A DNA stretch of 64,000 nt from Iocasia fonsfrigidae (GCF_017751145.1 NZ_CP046640.1:1282137-1346136); one strand, 5' to 3'. Shown: positions 7,303 to 15,460, counted from the stretch's first letter. Notes: a model not told the origin generated them from the sequence alone. Numbers and translations are program-made.

Positions 7303-8275
7303 CATAGGTTCTGTAAGTATCAATGTTATAGCAATAGATTCAAAAAATGAGATTCTTTTTAAGTCTTACTGCCGTAATTCAGGTGAGCCTGTGGAAATAG
7401 TAAAAGAGGTCTTAACAGACCTTCAGGAAAAGGTTAAAAACAGATACAATGTTAAAGGAGTAGGAGTGACCGGAAGCGGCAGGCAGTTAATTGGCTACAT
7501 ACTGGGGGCAGATGTTGTTAAAAATGAAATTACTGCCCATGCAACAGCTACAATTTATTATCACCCTGATGTCAGTACTATCTTTGAAATAGGTGGGCAG
7601 GATTCAAAACTCATAATAGTCAAGGATAGGATAGTAACTGATTTTGCTATGAATACTGTCTGTGCTGCTGGGACAGGTTCTTTTCTTGATCATCAGGCCC
7701 AGCGTTTAGGGGTAAAGATCGAGGAGTTTGGAGAACTGGCCCTGACAGCTGAGAGGGATGTCAGAATAGCTGGTAGGTGTACTGTTTTCGCTGAGTCAGA
7801 TATGATCTCTAAACAGCAGTATGGTTTTACCAAGGCGGAAATAATAAAGGGTTTATCAGAGGCCCTGGTCAGGAACTATATTAATAATATAGTCAGGGGT
7901 AAAAAGATTAAACCAGTATATGTCTTCCAGGGTGGGGTAGCTGCTAATGTTGGTATCAAAGCTGCCTTTGAGAAAGAGATCGGCAGTGAGGTTATTATAC
8001 CGGAGCATTTTAATGTTATGGGGGCAATTGGTATAGCAATAATTGCCCGTAATTACATCCTTAAAAATGAGACAGATACAAATTTTAAAGGTTTTGCAGT
8101 GACCAGGGATAGTTTTAATACAAGTACCTTTACCTGTAGTGGTTGTCCGAATATGTGTGAAGTTATTAAAATCCAGGCAAATGGGACAACTATTGCTATG
8201 ACAGGGGATAGGTGTGGTAAATGGTCAAATTCACTTAAGAGCAGTGAGGATCTTCTGGATACTACTACAGCCTAA
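7277..8275 (+). CDS. CoA-substrate-specific enzyme activase (BadF/BadG/HgdC-like ATPase)
   Basis: A 332-residue ASKHA-fold ATPase of the HgdC/BcrA-BadF family, which uses ATP to fire a low-potential electron into a dehydratase or reductase. Seen: phosphate loop LGIDIGSVSINVIAID at the N-terminus, EIGGQDSKLI, the hallmark NTVCAAGTGSFLDHQAQRLG, and AGRCTVFAESDM, whose cysteines bridge a 4Fe-4S cluster between two activase monomers. An extra C-terminal tail carries CSGCPNMCEV and DRCGKW, more cysteines than HgdC has and typical of the fused-type activases. ATG 7277 has aggag at 7263-7267; it overlaps the upstream gene by 26 bp. Confidence 0.88.
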   Translation: MKDMYLGIDIGSVSINVIAIDSKNEILFKSYCRNSGEPVEIVKEVLTDLQEKVKNRYNVKGVGVTGSGRQLIGYILGADVVKNEITAHATATIYYHPDVSTIFEIGGQDSKLIIVKDRIVTDFAMNTVCAAGTGSFLDHQAQRLGVKIEEFGELALTAERDVRIAGRCTVFAESDMISKQQYGFTKAEIIKGLSEALVRNYINNIVRGKKIKPVYVFQGGVAANVGIKAAFEKEIGSEVIIPEHFNVMGAIGIAIIARNYILKNETDTNFKGFAVTRDSFNTSTFTCSGCPNMCEVIKIQANGTTIAMTGDRCGKWSNSLKSSEDLLDTTTA

Positions 8276-8284
8276 TAATATAAG

Positions 8285-8310
8285 AGGAAGTACTCAAATG
8301 AGTACTTCCT
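8285..8310. terminator. Bidirectional hairpin between convergent genes
   Basis: Perfect 11-bp stem AGGAAGTACTC/GAGTACTTCCT with a 4-nt loop, between the convergent activase gene and the small gene downstream of hydG. There is no long T run on the plus side; on the minus strand it is followed by an AT-rich tail. Confidence 0.6.
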
Positions 8311-8317
8311 GGTTAAG

Positions 8318-8650
8318 TCATTTAATTTCCATAATTGACAACATGAATTCCTCCAGGTTTTTTATCTCAGATGAAGGTAGTTCCTGGTGGCTCTCAATAA
8401 ACAGTAAGTAATTATCTGTCAGTGGTATTTTAACTGCTTTTACATAAAGCTCTTTACCGGCTCCGGTCAGATATGAGATTCGTTTGCCTAGCATCTCGGC
8501 TATATATATTTTCCTTTTGGGAAAGTAATCTACATATTTTTTACAGAGGGTTTTAAAGATTTGTTTTAATGTCTGCTGGTTTTCTTCGGCGATTTTCTTC
8601 TGGACATCAGTAAAAAATTCTTTCAATTTATTTTTATTATACGAAGACAT
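8318..8650 (-). CDS. Uncharacterised protein coupled to hydG
   Basis: About 110 residues starting MSSYNKNKLKEFF. I recognise no family. It is a mixed alpha/beta protein with a highly charged N-terminal helix, two cysteines-poor strands and an acidic C-terminus (LPSSEIKNLEEFMLSIMEI). I chose the ATG at 8650 because it overlaps the hydG stop by 14 bp with gaagg upstream; an in-frame ATG exists at 8668. The overlap makes it the last gene of the hydrogenase maturation operon and suggests translational coupling to HydG. A role in hydrogenase assembly or sensing is guilt by association only. Confidence 0.65.
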   Translation of the reverse strand: MSSYNKNKLKEFFTDVQKKIAEENQQTLKQIFKTLCKKYVDYFPKRKIYIAEMLGKRISYLTGAGKELYVKAVKIPLTDNYLLFIESHQELPSSEIKNLEEFMLSIMEIK

Positions 8651-10037
8651 CACGTTTACCTTCTTCAATTAAAGCGAGTTTTTCTACAATCATTTCCTTC
8701 CTTGCCTGATCTTTTACAGCCATTTCCTTTAGATTTTCTGCAATTAATTTTTCGCCTGCTTTAATTGTTTCAGGGGAGGCATAATCAAGTAGGTATTCCT
8801 TAAAAGTAAGGATAGCATTTGGCATACAAAATTTATGTACTAAACCAGGTTTGGCAAAGGACATGAAGTGTTCGCCTGTCCTGCCGCATCTGTATCCTGC
8901 TGTACAAAATGAGGGTACAAAGCCCAGTTCACATGCTTCAGCTATAACCTCATCAAGGGAACGGATATCTCCTAGATGGAATTGTTCTTTTTCAGGGATA
9001 TAGCCTTCTTCACTCTGTTTATACCCACCAATCCCTATTCTGGAACCAGCATCAATCTGGGTTACCCCCAGAGGTATCATTTCTTTTCTAATTTTAGCAC
9101 TTTCCCGGGCAGTTAAGATTAAGCCAGTATAAGGGACTGATAAGCGGATAATGGCAATAATTTTTTTGAAATCTTCATCTGAGACATGATATTTTTTATT
9201 ATTGTAAAAGGGGGTATTAATTGCTGGTTCAATCCTGGGGATTGAAATAGTATGTGGCCCAACACCAAATTTTTCTTCCAGGTGGATAGTATGATAAAGC
9301 AGCCCCATTACTTCAAACTTCCAGTCATATAGACCGAAAAGGGCCCCAATACCCAGGTCATCGATACCTGCCTCCATAGCTCTATCAAGACCATAGAGCC
9401 TCCACTGATAGTCACTTTTTTGATCACCTTTGGGGTGAATTAGTGAATATGTCTGGTGGTGATATGTTTCTTGAAATATCTGGAAGGTACCAATCCCTGT
9501 ATCATGTAGTTTCCTGTATTCATCAACTTCCAGTGGGGCAGCATTAATATTAACCCGGCGTATTTCCCCCTGTTCTGTTTTAGTGTCATAGGCCTTTCTT
9601 ATTGTTTTACAGATAAAATCTGCATTATAATCAGGATGTTCTCCATAAACAAGGATAAGCCTTTTCTGACCCTTGTTTTCCAGGATTAAGACCTCTTCTT
9701 CTAATTCATCCATGGTCAGGGTTTTTCTTTCGACAGCTTCATTATCTCGCCTGAAGGCACAGTATAAACAATTATTTATACATCTGTTTCCAATATATAG
9801 TGGTGCAAAGAAAACAATTCTATTGCCATATACAGATTGCTTTACCTGACCAGCCAGTTGATAAATTTCTTCTAGCAAATCTGTGTCATTGACCTGTAGT
9901 AATTTGGCTGTTTCTTCTGGGTTAAGCCTGTTTTTTTCTTTAGATTTAGCCATAATCTCTCTTATTTCAAGGGGATCAGGTTCTTTAGAACTTTCCAGTA
10001 AATTATGAATCTCTCTGTCGTTAATAAAATCCTTCAT
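8637..10037 (-). CDS. hydG: [FeFe]-hydrogenase maturase HydG
   Basis: A 466-residue radical-SAM tyrosine lyase that makes the CO and cyanide ligands of the hydrogenase H-cluster. The SAM cluster motif is C86-X3-C90-X2-C93 (CINNCLYC). The C-terminal region has the second, auxiliary cluster site seen in HydG (CTAGYRCGRTGEHFM, then HKFCMPNAILTFKEYL). The N-terminal DFINDREIHNLLE is also typical, and the length is normal. It lies 18 bp downstream of hydE in a regulator-hydE-hydG operon. hydF is not in this window. Confidence 0.96.
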   Translation of the reverse strand: MKDFINDREIHNLLESSKEPDPLEIREIMAKSKEKNRLNPEETAKLLQVNDTDLLEEIYQLAGQVKQSVYGNRIVFFAPLYIGNRCINNCLYCAFRRDNEAVERKTLTMDELEEEVLILENKGQKRLILVYGEHPDYNADFICKTIRKAYDTKTEQGEIRRVNINAAPLEVDEYRKLHDTGIGTFQIFQETYHHQTYSLIHPKGDQKSDYQWRLYGLDRAMEAGIDDLGIGALFGLYDWKFEVMGLLYHTIHLEEKFGVGPHTISIPRIEPAINTPFYNNKKYHVSDEDFKKIIAIIRLSVPYTGLILTARESAKIRKEMIPLGVTQIDAGSRIGIGGYKQSEEGYIPEKEQFHLGDIRSLDEVIAEACELGFVPSFCTAGYRCGRTGEHFMSFAKPGLVHKFCMPNAILTFKEYLLDYASPETIKAGEKLIAENLKEMAVKDQARKEMIVEKLALIEEGKRDVFV

Positions 10038-10055
10038 AATATTAAAACCCTCCTA

Positions 10056-11120
10056 TTAATAATTATTTAGCTTTGTTTTTAAACACTTAAGACTATCTCC
10101 TCTGGACATATCTATCTTAAAACCTGACCTTTCAACCCTTTTTTTTATTTCACTTAAGTTAGAGACATCTGTATTACCTTTATTTTGATAGATTTCATAT
10201 TTACCCCTGCTTATAGCAGGTGAGATTACAGGCATAATAACATTGGCACCGGCTTTTAATCCTTTTTCCCAGCCTTTTTTATCAAGGGTATTGACAGCGG
10301 TAGTTACCGGCAGTAGTGTTTCTGGTAATAAAAGACGTATAAGTGATAAGAGCAGAAGAGTTTTATCAACAGAACCAGTTTGGCTTCCAGCTAAAGGGGT
10401 TTTCGGATGTGGTATCAAAGGTCCTATACCGACCATGTCTGGATTTAGTTTCTTTAAAAATAGTAATTCTTCAGTCAGTATTTTATTTGTCTGGCCAGGT
10501 AGACCTACTATAAACCCTGCTCCAACCTGATAGCCAATTTTTTTTAAGTTTTTAAGACATTGTAGCCTTCTGCTATAACTCATATCTGGATGATATTTCT
10601 TATATAGCTCTTTTGAAATACTTTCATGTCTTAAAAGAAATCTATCTGCCCCTGCCTGGTAAAATCTCTGGTAGCTTTTATAGGGGTATTCACCTATCGA
10701 GAGAGTTATTGCTGCCTCAGGGTGGTTTGATTTTAGCCTTTGCAGTAGTTTGATTAGTATATCTTCTTTGAAAAAATCGTCCTCACCACTTTGCAGGACA
10801 AATGTTCTATAACCGTGCTGATAGGCCAGCAGGCAACATTTAATTATTTTTTTTACTGAAAGCCGATAGCGCTTTATCTCCCTATTATTATTTCTGATTC
10901 CGCAGTAATAGCAATTGTTTCTACAGTAGTTTGAGAATTCCAGTAATGCTCGCAGATAAACTTTTTTCTGATATGTTTTTAAAACAGTCTTTTCTGCATA
11001 ATTAAAAAGGATCTCTTTATTGCTGTCGTCAACCTTATTTAAGATGTAGAGGATGTCTTTAGATGCCAGTTGGTTTTCTAGATATAACTGTCTTAATAAA
11101 TCCCTTAATCTGCTGTCCAT
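10056..11120 (-). CDS. hydE: [FeFe]-hydrogenase maturase HydE
   Basis: A 354-residue radical-SAM protein of the HydE/BioB-like class, needed for the dithiomethylamine-bridged diiron unit of [FeFe]-hydrogenase. The cluster motif is C66-X3-C70-X2-C73 (CRNNCYYCGIR). Other family marks are LQSGEDDFF, GEYPYKSYQRFYQAGADRFLLRHE, GFIVGLPGQTN and MVGIGPLIPHP. Its start lies 1 bp after the stop of the small regulator and its end 18 bp before hydG, so the three are one operon. Confidence 0.95.
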   Translation of the reverse strand: MDSRLRDLLRQLYLENQLASKDILYILNKVDDSNKEILFNYAEKTVLKTYQKKVYLRALLEFSNYCRNNCYYCGIRNNNREIKRYRLSVKKIIKCCLLAYQHGYRTFVLQSGEDDFFKEDILIKLLQRLKSNHPEAAITLSIGEYPYKSYQRFYQAGADRFLLRHESISKELYKKYHPDMSYSRRLQCLKNLKKIGYQVGAGFIVGLPGQTNKILTEELLFLKKLNPDMVGIGPLIPHPKTPLAGSQTGSVDKTLLLLSLIRLLLPETLLPVTTAVNTLDKKGWEKGLKAGANVIMPVISPAISRGKYEIYQNKGNTDVSNLSEIKKRVERSGFKIDMSRGDSLKCLKTKLNNY

Positions 11121-11121
11121 A

Positions 11122-11376
11122 TTATATTTCCTTTTTAGAAATAGATATTTTCACATTTACACCTTCAATATTACCAAGTTTACCTGTTAGGCTATTAATA
11201 TTATCAATACTGCCGACGACGATTATAGATATAGCAGCAACCCCTTTATCAGGAAGGGGTAATCCCAGCCGTCCCCTGATTAAATCTTTAAATTCCGCAA
11301 TAGTACTATTAAATTTGTGCTGAGATTTGGCTGGATTATCTAGAACTGCTGCAACAACTGCTATTTTTTCCTCCAT
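11122..11376 (-). CDS. TM1266-family iron-only hydrogenase system regulator
   Basis: An 84-residue ACT/ferredoxin-like protein of the TM1266 family, usually encoded with hydE, hydF or hydG and annotated as putative iron-only hydrogenase system regulator. Signature parts are VAAVLDNPAKSQHKFN, the IRGRLGLPLPDKGVAAISIIVVG block and NSLTGKLGNIEGVNVKIS. It has no DNA-binding domain, and its regulatory role is presumed from context in the literature. The start is well marked by gaaggagg. The leader upstream contains an attenuator-like structure. Confidence 0.9.
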   Translation of the reverse strand: MEEKIAVVAAVLDNPAKSQHKFNSTIAEFKDLIRGRLGLPLPDKGVAAISIIVVGSIDNINSLTGKLGNIEGVNVKISISKKEI

Positions 11377-11404
11377 ATTCTTAACCCTCCTTCGTATTTC
11401 TGGC

Positions 11405-11435
11405 TAAAAAAGAAAAAATCCCCAATGAAAGGGGA
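11405..11435 (-). terminator. Leader terminator (attenuator) upstream of the hyd operon
   Basis: On the minus strand, TCCCC, a short loop, TGGGGA and a T-rich tail (11405-11418 is almost all A on the plus strand) form a terminator only about 30 nt before the ATG of the first hyd gene. No minus-strand gene lies upstream that would need it, so it must act on the leader of this operon. Its 5' arm overlaps an alternative stem (see the leader entry). Confidence 0.75.
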
Positions 11436-11550
11436 GTGGAATATATTTATTCCAGTTCCTTTCAGGTTAGATTCAGCTATCTTTCCTGTCAGGTCTTAGA
11501 TAGATTATATTTCAGTCAATTTAAGGGAACATCCCTCAAAAAGACTGAAA
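11405..11550 (-). promoter_or_regulatory. Structured 5' leader of hydE-hydG operon
   Basis: Reading the minus strand 5' to 3': stem TTTCAGTC (11543-11550) with GACTGAAA (11510-11517) enclosing an AGGGA/TCCCT hairpin; stem CTATCT/AGATAG (11498-11503 with 11477-11482); then TGAAAGG (11458-11464) able to pair with CCTTTCA (11426-11432), which contains loop and stem bases of the terminator at 11405-11435. That is a classic terminator/antiterminator switch. It does not match the riboswitch or T-box consensus patterns I know. A TTGACA-like box lies at 11606-11611 on the minus strand, with a poor -10 region. Confidence 0.6.
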
Positions 11551-11723
11551 CGTTTTGTGAAGTAAAGAACAACCTTATAATAAGTTTATATCATTTACTT
11601 AAGTATGTCAATAATAAAAATGTTCTGTTTGTAGACTATACTAATATAATTATTGATTATTAGATATAATAGTGGTATACTATTAATGGGCATATGTTCA
11701 AAAAAAGAAAGGGGTGATTTTGA

Positions 11724-11909
11724 ATGCCAGCTGGAAATGGAACAGGACCTCAAGGAACTGGTCCAATGACTGGTAGGGGACTGGGCACTTGTACTGAAGC
11801 AGCTAATGAAGATAGAATTAAAACAGCAGCGGGGCCTCGTAGATATATGGCTTACCGTAGAGGAAATAGAACTGGTAGAAAAAGAGGCAGTGGTCGAAAC
11901 CTATCATAA
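11724..11909 (+). CDS. DUF5320 family small protein
   Basis: 61 residues, Gly-, Arg- and Thr-rich, beginning MPAGNGTGPQGTGPMTGRGLG with a single Cys right after (GTC). This N-terminal GTGPQGxGPMTGRGxGxC pattern defines DUF5320 proteins, which in anaerobes cluster with NifX/NifB-like dinitrogenase Fe-Mo cofactor proteins and Mrp/NBP35 ATPases. The remnant of a NifX-like gene 1.1 kb downstream fits. Strong ribosome binding site aaaggggtgat. Function unknown; involvement in iron-sulfur or metallocofactor handling is inferred. Confidence 0.85.
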   Translation: MPAGNGTGPQGTGPMTGRGLGTCTEAANEDRIKTAAGPRRYMAYRRGNRTGRKRGSGRNLS

Positions 11910-11953
11910 GTAATTAATTTGTGCTTGATATTATTTGAAATCTGGTTAAAGGT

Positions 11954-11991
11954 ATTCCCCTTCAGGTTTTTGTAATAATCTGAAGGGGAAT
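11954..11991 (+). terminator. Strong hairpin after DUF5320 gene
   Basis: Perfect 12-bp stem ATTCCCCTTCAG/CTGAAGGGGAAT with a 14-nt loop, followed by a weakly T-rich stretch (gtcttt). It lies 45 bp after the DUF5320 stop and 34 bp before the flavin reductase start, so it may partly uncouple the two. Confidence 0.65.
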
Positions 11992-12025
11992 GTCTTTAAA
12001 ATAAAAACTGGAGGTAATAATTATT

Positions 12026-12511
12026 ATGAAAAGAGATGTAAAGGAATTTAAATCATGTTTAAAACCGTCACCTGATGTTGTTGTTTCTTGTCGTGGAGCG
12101 AATGGGCAAGACAATGCACTTGTAGTAGCATATGCCTGCAATTGCAGTTATGATCCCCCAATGGTTATGGTAGGTATAGTACCTAGTAGGTATTCGTATC
12201 ATATGGTAAAAGAAACGGGTGTTTTTGTAGTTAATTTGGTGGCAGAGAAAAATAAAGAGGCTTTTGACTATTTAGGGAGTCATAGCGGTAGGGATGAAAA
12301 TAAATTAGAAAAATTGTCGTTGAATTATAAAGAAGGGGTTAAGGTTGCAGCACCAGTATTGCTGGATTTTCCAGTTAATATTGAATGTGAAGTGGTTGAT
12401 TCTATAAAAACAGGCTCTCATGAGATGTTTGTAGGAAAAGTAGTATATATTCATGCAGATGAAGAACTAATTGATGATGAGGGTAGAATAGTTTTTTCAA
12501 GAATCAAATAA
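12026..12511 (+). CDS. Flavin reductase-like FMN-binding protein
   Basis: A 161-residue single-domain split-barrel flavoprotein of the flavin reductase/DIM6-NTAB family. The N-terminal PSPDVVVSCRGANGQDNALVVAY... and PPMVMVGIVPSRYSYHMVKETG...FVVNLV patterns match family members in anaerobes that bind FMN and accept electrons from rubredoxin or NAD(P)H. Ribosome binding site ggaggtaa precedes ATG 12026. It ends 41 bp before the Fur-family gene, so the two may share a transcript, perhaps for oxidative-stress response. Confidence 0.85.
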   Translation: MKRDVKEFKSCLKPSPDVVVSCRGANGQDNALVVAYACNCSYDPPMVMVGIVPSRYSYHMVKETGVFVVNLVAEKNKEAFDYLGSHSGRDENKLEKLSLNYKEGVKVAAPVLLDFPVNIECEVVDSIKTGSHEMFVGKVVYIHADEELIDDEGRIVFSRIK

Positions 12512-12552
12512 CTCATACATACCCTGTACAAATAGTGAAGAGGGGGGGAAAA

Positions 12553-13023
12553 ATGTCTAATGAGTATGAGAAAATAATAAACTGTATAGAAGGAAAGGGG
12601 GTTAGATTGACACCCCAGCGTAGGGCAGTTATTAATGTTTTTATTGAGAATAAGGATCAGCACCTGACAGCAGCTGATATATATGATCTCTTGAAAGTAA
12701 AGAATAGATCATTAGGTCTGGCTACAATATACAGAACATTAAACCTACTGGAGAATAAAGGTGTAGTAGTAAGAAGAAATTTTGATAGTGAGACCAGCAG
12801 TTACGAATTTATTATTAATCAGTCAGAACATAATCATTTAATTTGTAAAAGCTGTGGAAAGGTAATTGAAATACCTGACTTATTACCAGATAATTTCAAG
12901 GAAATTATTTTTGAACAGGAAAAGTTCCATTATATAGCACACAGTACTAAAGTTTATGGTTATTGTCAGGACTGTCAGAAAGAATTAAGGGAAGAAAAAA
13001 ATAATAATCAAGGAGTGAATTAA
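12553..13023 (+). CDS. Fur family metalloregulator (PerR/Fur/Zur type)
   Basis: A 156-residue winged-helix repressor. Seen: VRLTPQRRAVINVF and LGLATIYRTLNLLENKGVV (DNA-binding domain), the metal site around EHNHLICKSCGKVIE, and paired CXXC motifs (CKSCG and CQDCQ) that hold structural zinc. The sequence does not decide between PerR, Fur and Zur; the neighbouring flavin reductase would suit PerR. ATG 12553 is preferred over GTG 12535 because agagggggg sits directly before it. Its stop overlaps the start of the broken NifX-like gene (TAATG). Confidence 0.92.
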   Translation: MSNEYEKIINCIEGKGVRLTPQRRAVINVFIENKDQHLTAADIYDLLKVKNRSLGLATIYRTLNLLENKGVVVRRNFDSETSSYEFIINQSEHNHLICKSCGKVIEIPDLLPDNFKEIIFEQEKFHYIAHSTKVYGYCQDCQKELREEKNNNQGVN

Positions 13024-13189
13024 TGAAACTTTTAATCACTTGTGAAGATAATAATAATCAATTTAAGAGTAAATTTGATGCCAGGTTCGGTCGTGCTAAT
13101 TATTTTGCAATATAGAAACAGGTGAATTAGAATTTATAAAAAAGTTATTACAGACAAAAGTGGCAACTTATATGCAAGTTGCCGCTTAA
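13023..13189 (+). pseudogene. Truncated, frameshifted NifX-like cofactor-biosynthesis gene
   Basis: ATG 13023 overlaps the Fur stop (TAATG) and has ggag upstream. The frame reads MKLLITCEDNNNQFKSKFDARFGRANYFAI then stops at 13113-13115. In the +2 frame from 13112 the family sequence continues as IETGELEFIKK, the standard continuation after YFxIxD in dinitrogenase Fe-Mo cofactor biosynthesis (NifX/NafY-like) proteins, and then loses similarity. So the gene has lost one base near 13110 and most of its 3' end (the family is about 110-120 residues). Context with DUF5320 supports the family call. Confidence 0.8.
13158..13187. terminator. Hairpin at the end of the NifX-like remnant
   Basis: AAGTGGCAACTT/AAGTTGCCGCTT, 11 of 12 positions pairing, 6-nt loop, with no T tract. 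It lies at the point where the coding remnant ends. Confidence 0.5.
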
Positions 13190-13336
13190 CCTACGTTTAT
13201 TTGTGGAATGGAAGTGATTTAATATATTTTAGCTAAAATTAGTAAATTGTTTACGCCAAGTCCATGGATAATGGATTCCAAGAATAAAGTTTCGTGCCAG
13301 TACAATAGTATTGATTGTTCGTTTGCTTGCTGTGTG

Positions 13337-15460
13337 TCAGTCATTGTTTTTCTCAATTAAGTTGGTCAAATCCCCGGTATATGTAAGTGTTAAGCGGTGC
13401 ATTGCTCGAGTACAGGCAATATATAGTAGGCTACGGTCAAAATCCGTATAATAATTCTTTGTATTGGCTCCAGGAATCAACACCTCGTCAAATTCCAATC
13501 CTTTTGACATTCGAACAGAAGTAATAGTTATACCATTTGTGAATTTATCACTGTCTAAGGTAAGTAGTTGGATATCATATTCCTTGCTTAAAACATCAAA
13601 AAGGGATTGTGCCTCTTGATTTGTTTTTAAAATAATACCTAATGTCACAAACTTGTTTTTGAAGAAACGAATTATCTCCTCTTTAATTTTGGTAAGTTCA
13701 TCTTCCAAATCACAGCAAGTGATTATTTTGGGGACATCACCATGTCTTTCAATTGCTTTAAGATCCAATACATTCTGAATCCTTTTTGTAAAAGTAATGA
13801 TTTCAAAGGTAGAGCGGTAGCTTTTATTCAATTCCATAAATTCGGCATCTGGATAGATTGTGCGCAAGTCGTTGAGCGCATGTATATTGTTTGGGTTTAT
13901 ACTTTGCCCAAAATCACCGAGTATTGTTTTATTACACGGAAAGAGTTTATTTATCACGGTGTATTGTACAGGAGTATAATCCTGCATTTCATCGATAATA
14001 AGATGCCGGATGAGCCGGTTTTCTTTCAATCCTTCTAATGCAGCATGAAAATACATGAAGGGATAAACATCTGGCCATTCTAATACTCCTTTTTTATGCA
14101 ACACCAGCTTTTCCGGCATATTCATAACCTTAAAAAAGTCTTTATAGAGGGCTAAAGTGTTACTAAACTTAAGCATGGAAACCAGCTTTCTATAAATTAC
14201 CTTCTGCTTAGGTAACTCTTCACCACGGATGTTAGCAATTTTAAATTGTTCAAGAATATCTTCTGATACCCGATGCAACCGTTTTTTTATGGGATGTCTT
14301 TGATAAGCGTTATATCGCGTCAATATCCAATCCCGCGTTGCTTTGAAACGACCAAATTCATAATCACTGGGAACAAAATACTCCTTTGCGGCATATTCCA
14401 AATAATTGTCCATCATCATAACAAAATCGAGTGTAGACTTAAACTTTGCCCTTTCGTTCCATGCCGAGTCATTTATTTCAATGGGGTCACAATCTGGTTC
14501 ATAATTTATAACTTTATCCAGTTGAATATCCGCAATGTCAGCAAAGCTCATTTCCCCAATTGGTTCTTCACCTAGTTCGGGTAAAACATTGGAAATATAA
14601 TCTACAAACACCTTATTGGGAGAAAGTATAACCACATTATTTGCCGATAAGTCGTCTTTGTACCGATACAGTAAATATGCCACCCGGTGTAAGGCAATAG
14701 AAGTTTTTCCCGACCCTGCAACACCTTGAATAACCATGGTTCCCGCCTTTTCGTTTCTGATAATCTGGTTTTGTTCCCGTTGAATTGTGGCAATAATTGT
14801 TTTCATCTTTTTATCTGATGTATGACTTAACTCTCGCTGTAATACATCATCACGGATGTTTATAGCACTTTCCAAAACATATTCCATCAAACCATTTGAT
14901 ATTTTAAACTGCCGTTTACGAGTAAGCTCACCTTCAATCCTCCCCATCGGCGCTTCATATCCTGCACGTCCCAGCTCATAATCGTAAAACATGCTGGAAA
15001 TAGGTGCACGCCAATCATAAATAAGGATTTCAGATTTATCTGAAAAAGAAAACCGACCAATATAAAAAACATTAGCATTGTCATCACCATCATAAGTAAA
15101 ATCAATGCGTGCAAAATAAGGGGAATTGACTAGCTTTGCAAGCTTTTCCCGCAATTGTACTGCAAATATTCCCGAATTTTCAATTTGTTTCATAAGAAGT
15201 TCATTTTGACAAATTTCCCGCGGGTCTATCTCATGACGGTAGTCAGCAAGATAGAGTTTGGATTCCATATACTCTCTATCATATTGATTTACCCTTTCTT
15301 CCGCCTGTTCTAAAGCATTCTTTAGCCTTATTTTAATCTTTTCAAGGTTCTCAATTTCATCAGGAAATTTTGAAAGCACATCATCGTCATTTTCCACTGT
15401 ATGATCATGACGGTCAGATGTATTATCTGTCTTCCTGCCTTTTTGTCTTGATTTATTCAT
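13337..15460 (-). CDS. HelD-like superfamily 1 helicase / RNA polymerase recycling ATPase
   Basis: 707 residues of the UvrD-like HelD/HelR family, which removes stalled or drug-bound RNA polymerase from DNA rather than acting as a repair helicase. An N-terminal coiled coil (about 33-75) is followed by the HelD-typical block YIGRFSFSDKSEILIYDWRAPISSMFYDYE. Walker A is GVAGSGKTS (246-253), motif II LIIDEMQDYTPVQY, motif III GDFGQSINP, and the late motifs are LNKSYRSTFEI and SVRMSKGLEFDEVLIPG. The adjacent AraC-GNAT gene overlaps its start by 8 bp. Some HelR homologues give rifamycin resistance; whether this one does cannot be told. Confidence 0.88.
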   Translation of the reverse strand: MNKSRQKGRKTDNTSDRHDHTVENDDDVLSKFPDEIENLEKIKIRLKNALEQAEERVNQYDREYMESKLYLADYRHEIDPREICQNELLMKQIENSGIFAVQLREKLAKLVNSPYFARIDFTYDGDDNANVFYIGRFSFSDKSEILIYDWRAPISSMFYDYELGRAGYEAPMGRIEGELTRKRQFKISNGLMEYVLESAINIRDDVLQRELSHTSDKKMKTIIATIQREQNQIIRNEKAGTMVIQGVAGSGKTSIALHRVAYLLYRYKDDLSANNVVILSPNKVFVDYISNVLPELGEEPIGEMSFADIADIQLDKVINYEPDCDPIEINDSAWNERAKFKSTLDFVMMMDNYLEYAAKEYFVPSDYEFGRFKATRDWILTRYNAYQRHPIKKRLHRVSEDILEQFKIANIRGEELPKQKVIYRKLVSMLKFSNTLALYKDFFKVMNMPEKLVLHKKGVLEWPDVYPFMYFHAALEGLKENRLIRHLIIDEMQDYTPVQYTVINKLFPCNKTILGDFGQSINPNNIHALNDLRTIYPDAEFMELNKSYRSTFEIITFTKRIQNVLDLKAIERHGDVPKIITCCDLEDELTKIKEEIIRFFKNKFVTLGIILKTNQEAQSLFDVLSKEYDIQLLTLDSDKFTNGITITSVRMSKGLEFDEVLIPGANTKNYYTDFDRSLLYIACTRAMHRLTLTYTGDLTNLIEKNND

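Noticed and set aside
11405-11640. T-box or known riboswitch in the hyd leader
   Set aside because: No T-box AGGGTGGNACCGCG block and no match to cobalamin, SAM, glycine, FMN, preQ1, THF or fluoride patterns; kept only as an unidentified attenuator.
11436-11663. Plus-strand 75-codon frame upstream of the DUF5320 gene
   Set aside because: It covers the antisense of the structured hyd leader, has no ribosome binding site and no recognisable sequence.
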